Positions 46,070 to 64,000 of a stretch of DNA of 64,000 nucleotides are shown here, one piece after another. Within the stretch, counting starts at the first letter, position 1. Every line of letters starts with the position of its first letter. The position numbers and the translations under genes are program-made. Source of the DNA: Clarkia xantiana subsp. parviflora (lineage: Eukaryota > Streptophyta > Magnoliopsida > Myrtales > Onagraceae); NCBI GenBank assembly GCA_036873135.1, contig JAPTYO010000008.1, positions 41,764,819-41,828,818 of the forward strand. The letters run 5' to 3'. The notes under the pieces were generated by a model, which did not search any database, was not told the origin of the DNA, and was given only the letters and a program-made list of their open reading frames with translations.

Positions 46070-46900
46070 TATAAAAAAAGGGTCACGGCCACCCTTCAAA
46101 TGGCTACAGATAAAGAGCACTGCCGCAACATCAAAAGCGGAGAATAAAAGAAAGGGCCACAGCCACCCTCCAAACGGCTAAAGATAAAAGAGTGACCCCG
46201 CGAATCCTGTGAGGGCGGGAAAATAAAAAGGGCCACAGTCGTCCCTAAAACGACTACAAAATAAAGGGCCACAGCCACCCTCTAAACGGCTACAGATAAA
46301 AGAGTGACCCCGCGAATCTTGTATGGGCGGAAAAATAAAAAAAAGGTCACAGCCACCCCTAAAATGGCTACCAACAAAGAGTGTTCCTCGAATCCTGAGA
46401 GGATGAGAGATTGTTGAAAGGGCCATATATAGCCACCCTCAAAATGGCTACATATAAAGAGTATTCTCGTAAATCGTGTGAGGAAGTTGGAACTGCAGAA
46501 GGTTACCTGGAAACTGAACTCTCTCTCTCATTCTTTGATAGGACAGTGGCAACAAGCTTTTATAGATAGGGGCGGGCAGGCAATTTCATGTTCCTCCTAT
46601 TCAGACACCAATAGAATAGCGCAACTGAAGGGGAAATCATTTGAAAGGGCCACAGCCACCCTTAAAAAGGCTACAAATTGAAAGAGCACTCCCGGAACAT
46701 CGACGAAGGAAATAAATGAAAGGGCCACAACCACCCTCCAAATGGCTACAATTCAAAAGAGCTCTCGCGACATTGAAGACGGTAAGGAAAGGGTCACAGC
46801 CACCCTCTAAATGGCTACAAATACTCTCGCATCGAGACGGGAAATAAAGTACGGGTCACAGCCACCGTTTAATCGGCTACCAAAAAAGAGCGCTTCCGTT
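46070..46900. repeat. ~110-bp repeat series of the LARD, right of the inner insertion
   Basis: About nine units with GGGCCACAGCCACCCTCCAAACGGCTACA followed by AAAGAG and a variable CGCGAATCCTG or ACATCGACGAAGG tail. Continues the series at 36836-36981; the two parts were joined before the Tat element inserted. Confidence 0.8.
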
Positions 46901-47417
46901 AGGTTGAAAACCCGAAAGGGCAGCCGAGGCAAAATTAGGAAATGAGGGGCATGATAGCAAATTCAGAAATTGCAATCATGGCAAAAGGAGAGAAAATAAA
47001 ATCCCGACGGAATAAAAACCCCAAGGGGGAATCCATGCAAAAATTAGGAAAACCGAGGGGCACGGTCTAAAATTCTGACCGTGGCAAAATGAGAGAATAT
47101 GAAAGATGAAAAAAAAAAAAAAAAAGATCCCGCTAAGTTGTCGCGTCATGCGCAGTTTAGGAAAAAATTAGGGATATGCATTCAAGTCGTCAAGCCACTC
47201 GAGGCCCTTATCCAACGGACACCACTAGAGGCATTTCTTCGACATATGCCACTAGAGGCTCTTCTCCGACGGACGCCACTAGTGGCTCTTCTCCAACGGA
47301 CGCCACTAGGGGCTCTTTTCAAAATACTTGCCACTGGAGGCCTTACTTTCTGCATCGCCACTGGAGGCTTTACTTTCTGCATCACCAACGGAGGCACAGC
47401 CAACAGGGGCACCGCCA

Positions 47418-47895
47418 ACCGAGGCTTTACTTTTCTGCACGCCACTGGAGGCTTTACTTTCCCGCACGCCACTAGAGGCTTTACTTTCCCGCACGCCACT
47501 GGAGGCTTTACTTTTCTGCACGCCACTGGAGGCTTTACTTTCCCGCACGCCACTGGAGGCTTTACTTTCCCGCACCCCACTGGAGGCTTTACTTTCCCGC
47601 ACGCCACTATAGGCTTTACTTTTCCGCACGCCACTGGAGGCTTTACTTTTCTGCACGCCACTGGAGGCTTTACTTTTCTGCACGCCACTGGAGTCTTTAC
47701 TTTTCTGCACGCCACTGGAGACTTTACTTTTCTGCACGCCACTGGAGGCTTTACTTTCCCGCACGCCACTGGAGGCTTTACTTTCCCGCACGCCACTGGA
47801 GGCTTTACTTTCTCGCACGCCACTGGAGGCTTTACTTTTCCGCACGCCACTGGAGGCTTTACTTTTCCGCACCGCCACTGGAGGCTTTACTTTCT
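47418..47895. repeat. 27-bp minisatellite, about 17 units, open in several frames
   Basis: Unit GCCACTGGAGGCTTTACTTTTCTGCAC with TTCTGCA/TCCCGCA variants. Because 27 is a multiple of 3, both strands show long open frames: plus strand repeats TGGFTFPHA, minus strand KVKPPVACG or SKASSGVRE. The open frame from 47099 to 47905 begins in ordinary LARD sequence and includes a degenerate lead with related 30-bp words (47200-47410). No sign of a real protein beyond the repeat. Confidence 0.85.
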
Positions 47896-48098
47896 GCATC
47901 GCTAATGGAGGCACCGCCAACAGGCGTCCCGCCGACAGAGGTTTTATCTTTCCGCACCAGAATAAGCATATGAGCCACCTTGAAGACTTTGAAGAATTGG
48001 AAGAGAATATACTTTCTGGTCAAAATCAGTGTTTTCTTCGTCTTTGGACAAACCCCTTCGAACACGTTCTACGGGAGTCCGTCCAAAGAGGGGCAAAC

Positions 48099-50022
<1,924 letters not shown>

Positions 50023-50027
50023 AACCA

Positions 50028-51461
50028 AGTAATATTATATTTCATCATTAGTTAATATGATATCAGCCATAATTGAATTTAATTATAATATTAATTTTCT
50101 TTTCAAACTACCCAACTAATAAATAAGTGGTAAATATTTTTTCATTATCACATTATATTTATGTTGCCATAAATATTTATTCTTATATTATTTATTTAAT
50201 TTCTTCTAAATTTTCATTATTGATTTTAAAGATTTTTATGTATATGTGTAAATCATTTTCATTACTATATTATGTCATTTTATTATAAATATAAATTATA
50301 TGAGTTAATTAACCGAATAAATAATAGCAAAAAATTTATGAAAACATATAAATATTTAAGTAATACTAATACTTCACAAAATTGTAGGTATGTAAATAAG
50401 AAAACTATATTGTTATACAATATAAAAGGAAATTTTATTCATCAATATCTTTCTTAAAAGGATTTTAATAGATTTGGTATATTTTGTTTTCTTTTTTATT
50501 CTTTAGAATTACATGTATTTACTAAGTTTAGTGATTTTAATATACAACAAAAAGTACAAAAGAATTTGAGATTATACAATTGTCACCAACTTCATTTTCT
50601 CTTCTTATTCTTCAAAACAATATGTTAAGCGTTTTCATCCACTACTTCTCGATGATCTTCGTGCTTTCAATGGTGAGTGAGTGAGCATATTGTAGCACAT
50701 GTTTCTCTCTTCGCATTTGATTGGATCACTCTTGTTGTATTTTTTCGTTGTTGCATTCAAGGTCTCTTTCTATCTCCCAGTCTTTCATTATCCCATATCA
50801 CAGTTCGATATTAGAGAATAACACACCATTTTTATCTGCTAATCGAGCTTGTTTGCACAAGCCTAAATTGTATGTGTTGGACGCAAGTGAAGGCGTGGAA
50901 AAGAATAAACTCGAGATGAATGCAGTTAGTAATAATTGTTGTTATAATTAATTTATTTCTAATTCATAATAATTTTTCCTATTTTTTATAGTGTATAAAT
51001 TTCATCAATTATATAGTTTATTTTTCATTATTCTTTCTTTGAGTACAAATTTTGTTTCCTCGTTCTTTTTTTCATTGAATAAATTTCATCAATTGTATAG
51101 TTTTTTTTTTTTGTTTTATTATTCTTTTTTTAGTACAGTTTTCTAAAATAATTTGTTGGGTGTAAAACTTACAATTTTTGTATTATTAGGGTACAATACT
51201 TAATTTGATTAATTTGTAAGCGTAACCGACACTATTAGTGAATGAGGAGCTTTCGACTAAACCTAAAGCTCCATGTGGATGATAGAGAATAGTGACATAT
51301 ATGTAACTCACCAAGAAATTGACATGGATTAATTAAATTGAGTTATTTCAACACATATGAGTGAGAAACTGACGTAAAAACTTACTTGTCAACATATTGT
51401 TAAACACATCTGAATTACATTATATACATAGATAAATATATATAGATAGATAGATATAGAA
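50028..51461. other. Intergenic AT-rich stretch
   Basis: No clear gene. A possible small two-piece reading around 50622-50951 is discussed under rejected items. GATA/TAGA simple repeats at 51428-51460. Confidence 0.5.
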
Positions 51462-51650
51462 GCAGTTTAGGGCCTCAGATCTATAAATGAGTGGGCCGAA
51501 AGAAGGTGATTTTATCTAATATCCACTACAGCAGTTTAGGGCCTCAGATTTGTAAAAGAGTGAGCCGACAAAAAGTAATATCTACTACAACAGTTTAGGG
51601 CCTCAGATTTGTAAAGTAGTTGGCCGATAAAAAGGGAATACACGGCCCGA
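51462..51650 (+). repeat. Three ~60-69-bp direct repeats upstream of PDS
   Basis: Units begin at 51462, 51531 and 51590 with CAGTTTAGGGCCTCAGAT, followed by TGTAAA/CTATAAA and a GGCCGA word. The ATCTA word occurs at 51479-51483, 51514-51518 and 51580-51584. ATCTA has been described as a promoter element of plant PSY and PDS genes (bound by RAP2.2); whether these act so here is inference. The block ends ~550 bp before the likely transcript start. Confidence 0.7.
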
Positions 51651-52189
51651 CAATGAAAATGAGGTGGAGTGCTATAGGTGTTATAAAATGCTGACGTGAC
51701 AACTTAGGATTTAACCACTATCTTTCCTCTTACTTTATATAATATATATATAGATATATTCGTAATTTTTATATAATTTTTTAAATCCTAAAAGAATCGC
51801 AACTCATTTAAAAATTATAGTATGCAAATAATTGAACTTACCAAATCAGTGTCAAATTTCGAATTTTAGGATAACCACACACGTTGGTCAAAGTTGGAAT
51901 CCTAATATATGATATAAAAAAATAGACCAACTTTGACGAATTAATAAAAATGTAAAAATTCATTCAACAATCGATTAAATTTTTATGATTTTGTCCATGT
52001 TTTTCCAATTTTTTTAAGTTAAGACGGATGAATCTAATTCACGTTTTAACTTATTTTGCTTTAAAATGGCAATACAAAAAACCCTTATATGGGAAAGTAG
52101 AAACAATTTTTGGAATAAATTAGAATAGAATCGGACAGAAAGGAATCAAATAGAAGAAGCAAGGAGAGAGCAGGACAGAATCCTTTTTC

Positions 52190-52482
52190 TTTGTGTGGGT
52201 AAAGTAAACTACTGGTGTCATCAAACAGTTTTCCTTTCTAACGGAATATTCTCTCTCTATCTCTCAACTGGAAGACGACGGGTCTATTATATTATTATTT
52301 CTTCTCCTTCCTTTTCTCATTCAGTTAACGGCCACCGAATCGAAGTGTTATCTTCATCACTCACTCATTACTTCCATCCACCACCACCACCACCCAGCTC
52401 CCTCAATTCCTGCGTCTCTCCCCAGTTACGTCTGCAACTCAACCGACCTTCCCTTCCCTTCCCTTCCCTTCAACGATTTGCA
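52190..52482 (+). other. Probable PDS 5' UTR exon (start approximate)
   Basis: Pyrimidine-rich leader with (CCTTC)n at 52447-52472 and a donor GTAAGT at 52483. The 526-bp intron 52483-53008 ends in TTTGTTTCTCAG, and the next exon begins 39 bp before the PDS start codon. A 5' UTR intron is common in plant PDS genes. The transcription start cannot be read from the sequence. Confidence 0.55.
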
Positions 52483-53047
52483 GTAAGTATCACCTCCTAC
52501 TCCATCAACTATTTAATTCCCTTTGTTTCACTCCGTCCGTGTACCAATACCAGCTCCGATTCTCTCTGATTCATTTAATATTGCTGTTCGTTACCTGCTT
52601 CCATCGCCTCTACTTGGTAACAATTTATGTATCAACTCAATCCTTTACTCGATTGCCCCCTCAATCTTCATCTTCTTCAACTCTCCTCAGATATCATGGT
52701 TCCTGCTATTATAAATTCTCCTTTCTTTGTAATTATTATTCTACTTTATTGGTCACCACTGAACTTACAATTCCTGCTTTGGTTATCAATCAATTGGGGA
52801 TTTTTTAGTATATCGAAAATGGAAAATGAACAGAAACTTTTGCCATTTTTCTGATATCCTAACATTGATTATGTGAGTTTCAACTTCCACTTATTGCTAA
52901 TCTGAAGCTGGAAAACTGAAGACTGCCTTCCATATTCTCTATGAAAAAGTTAATCAGTAAAACTAAGTTGCGGGGATTGCTTTCTTAGTTCTTACCTTTG
53001 TTTCTCAGCAAGCAGCTCATCTTGGAAATATTTGACCTTGCCTAAAC

Positions 53048-62260
<9,213 letters not shown>

Positions 62261-62330
62261 TGATTATATTAGTTTTGAGACGAAAGGAGATGAGAAAAGC
62301 TTTGAAGTAAATTCATAACTGTGAAAGTTA

Positions 62331-62590
62331 AGACTAACCAGTTGACCAACTGTCCTAAAACCTTAAGGTGTTAGGTGAAGGCGTGATTTAATCTTTATTT
62401 CAACACTCCCCCTCACGTGTGGGCCGAGACATTTTTGAAAGCCCATCACGTGAAACTTATTTTTCGTGTGGGCTGATAGATTTTAGAAAGCCCATCACGT
62501 GTTTGCTTGACCATATCGCAAACATGATGAAATTGGAGTTTAACTTGGCGCTGCGGAGACTCGAACCTGCGCGCTCTGATACCAACTTAC
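62331..62590 (-). mobile_element. TRIM fragment in PDS intron 6
   Basis: Minus strand: one LTR about 62405-62331 (TGTTGAAATAAAG..., sharing TTAAGGTTTTAGGACAGTTGG with the intron 2 TRIM), purine tract before it (GTGAGGGGGAG), an internal ~170 bp with two CCCATCACGTG words, and a PBS TGGTATCAGAGC at 62584-62573. The sequence after the PBS (62585 on) does not match the other LTR, so the second LTR is missing or replaced. Confidence 0.75.
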
Positions 62591-63240
62591 GATTTGTTCT
62601 CCTTGAGAGTCCTTCACAGTCCCTGTAGATATATATATAGGTGTGTAGCTGGTAGGATCTCAATAGATTGAGATTGGTAGGATCTTAATAGATAGAGATA
62701 TATAGATATATAGTAGGATATTATTCTATCTCTAAGCCTAACCCTAGGCCTTTCTCCTGCTCAGCAATTATTATTTTTTTTTTTCCGGCAGACATCTTCA
62801 TCTCAGTCAAATAGACCCCTTCGAAATTAGGGTTTATTTTTCAAAATCATCATCGCCAGTCACCCCAGAATCAGCCGGCGATCCCGTCAAGCTTTCCAGC
62901 GCCGCCAGTATCCGCCGCACGCGCCGCCACGCGCCGCCACGCGCCGCCGATAGCTGAACCTCCGCTCGGCGCGTGTTAACCACGCGCCACCGTCCCGGCC
63001 GCCAATCGTCGCCGCGCTTCCGCTGTTCGTCTCGCCGGCGTCTTGCGACCCTGTTCCAGCCAGCGGTGTCGTCAATCACCGCCTCGTCAGCCATCTCATC
63101 GGCGCGTGTGACCCACGCGCCTCCGTCCCTGACTGATCTGCTGCTGCACTTCTGCCGTTTAGGTCGCCAGCTTCTTCCGACTTCATTACTGTAGGTGTTG
63201 TCGATCTTTGAGGTCATTCCCGGTCAGTTATCTCTGAACC
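62591..63240 (+). other. Copia E 5' part: AT-rich junction and GC-rich leader
   Basis: 62591-62735 is AT-rich with GATAGAGATATATAG words like those of the Copia D LTR, but I cannot fix LTR ends or a PBS. From ~62736 (AAGCCTAACCCTAGG) the sequence matches the Copia D leader on the opposite strand, including the GAAATTAGGGTTTATTTTTCAAAAT block at 62823-62848 and CGCGCCGCCACGCGCC repeats at 62915-62950. Confidence 0.65.
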
Positions 63241-64000
63241 ATGTCTAATAATGATACAAAATCTGCTTTACCCTTTCAATCAGCTTTTTCTGGAACACCC
63301 ACAATCGTCTCAGAAAAGTTTAATGGAAAGAATTATTTAGGGTGGTCAGCCTCCGTAGAGCTTTGGTTCTTAGGTCACGGTTTTTCTGATCACCTTGAGA
63401 AAATTGCTGTCAATATTGATGAATCTGAACGTAATCAGTGGGAGAAATTTGATTATCAGCTTTGTGCTTTACTTTGGCAATCAATTGAGCCGTCAATGCT
63501 TAATAACTTTAGAGCGTTCAAAACATGTTATTCCCTTTGGAATAATATTAAGAGTGTGTATTCTAATGATATCCAAAGATTGTATGATGCTGGACAAAAA
63601 CTTGCCTCCCTGAAGCAAACCAATCATGATATGGGTACCTATCTGTCCGAGGTCCATGCTGCAGTTGAAGAGTTGAATATGTTCCTCCAAGCCGATACAG
63701 TTGCCGGATTCTTCAAGAAGCTTGACAATCTGTATATGGTGATTACACTTCGCGGGTTACATCAGGATTATGCACATGTCCGAGATCAGATTCTGACGAG
63801 CCCAGAAGTACCAAACCTGAATGATTTAGCCACTCGACTTCTTAGGGTTCCTTCCCCGAATCTTCTGCGATGGCTGCTAATTATAATAATCGAAGTGGAC
63901 GTGGAGGCGGTCGTGGAGGAATCAACAGTGGACGTGGTGGACGCAATGGTGGGCGCCGCGGTACTCGACCTCAATGCTCTTATTGCGGAAAGATGGGTCA
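63241..64000 (+). pseudogene. Copia E gag, frameshifted near its end, runs off the window
   Basis: ATG at 63241 opens a frame to the window edge. Residues ~1-205 are a copia gag: TIVSEKFNGKNYLGWSASVE (the N-Y-x-x-W motif of the copia-type gag domain), LCALLWQSIEPSMLNNFRAF, YDAGQKLASLKQTNHDMGTY, FFKKLDNLYMVITLRGLHQDY and LATRLLRVPS. Near 63850 the frame shifts by one base: the other frame then reads an Arg-Gly-rich stretch and CSYCGKMGH, the start of a CCHC knuckle at 63975. So the last part of the listed frame is not real gag. It lies in PDS intron 6, sense to the gene, and belongs to the same family as Copia D. Confidence 0.88.

Noticed and set aside
47418..47895. CRISPR-like direct repeats
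   Set aside because: Units abut with no unique spacers; it is a minisatellite in a plant retroelement.
50622..50951. Possible small secreted peptide gene (a hydrophobic MLSVFIHYF start, GTGAGT donor, second open piece 50762-50951)
   Set aside because: The frames do not join in phase through the GT..AG pair, and the second piece matches no peptide family I know.

Overview
The window is nuclear DNA of a flowering plant, probably a dicot. The evidence is one split host gene for plastid phytoene desaturase (PDS) surrounded by plant-type transposable elements, most of them nested in one another. I see no rRNA, tRNA, CRISPR or bacterial-type genes. The only clear host gene is PDS, on the + strand, with coding exons 1-6 between 53048 and 62164; the gene continues past the right edge.

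Layout. (1) 1-15349: Copia A, a decayed Ty1/copia element whose 5' end is left of the window. Its 600-bp 3' LTR is split by a 9.0-kb Mutator-like element (MULE, 6059-15076) with 9-bp target duplications and ~570-bp terminal inverted repeats. The MULE carries a spliced plant-mobile-domain (PMD/MAIN-like) gene on + and a broken MuDR-type transposase on -. A smaller non-autonomous MULE sits in its left arm. (2) 15350-16670: 5' end of an inverted Copia of the same family. (3) 16801-17361: a hAT-type MITE. (4) 17568-26144: Copia B, complete in outline (LTRs, PBS, PPT, 5-bp TSD) but with decayed coding. (5) 26145-29650: tandem repeats and a decayed multi-exon coding relic. (6) 30651-50022: a large LTR element with no coding capacity (LARD-like, 1.9-kb LTRs). 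Inserted in it is a young Ty3/gypsy element of the Tat type (36982-46064) with a long gag-pol, two RNase H domains, and a spliced antisense accessory ORF between pol and the 3' LTR. (7) 50023-52190: AT-rich flank with a triple repeat upstream of PDS. (8) 52190-64000: PDS, carrying a TRIM in intron 2, the short-LTR Copia D exactly at the 5' splice site of intron 3 (itself hit by a non-autonomous MULE and a 238-bp tandem duplication), a second TRIM fragment, and Copia E of the same family as D in intron 6.

How it fits together. The order of insertions can be read from target-site duplications: inverted Copia, then Copia A into it, then the MULE into the Copia A LTR, then the small MULE into the MULE arm; LARD, then the Tat element; PDS intron, then Copia D, then the small MULE, then the tandem duplication. 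The most notable points are the Copia D insertion whose 5-bp target duplication is the PDS splice donor, the MULE that places the promoter and first coding exon of a PMD gene inside its terminal repeats, and the intron-containing antisense gene with its own TATA-like box in the Tat element. Splice sites, domain names and lineage names are my reading of motifs by eye; no alignment or database search was run.
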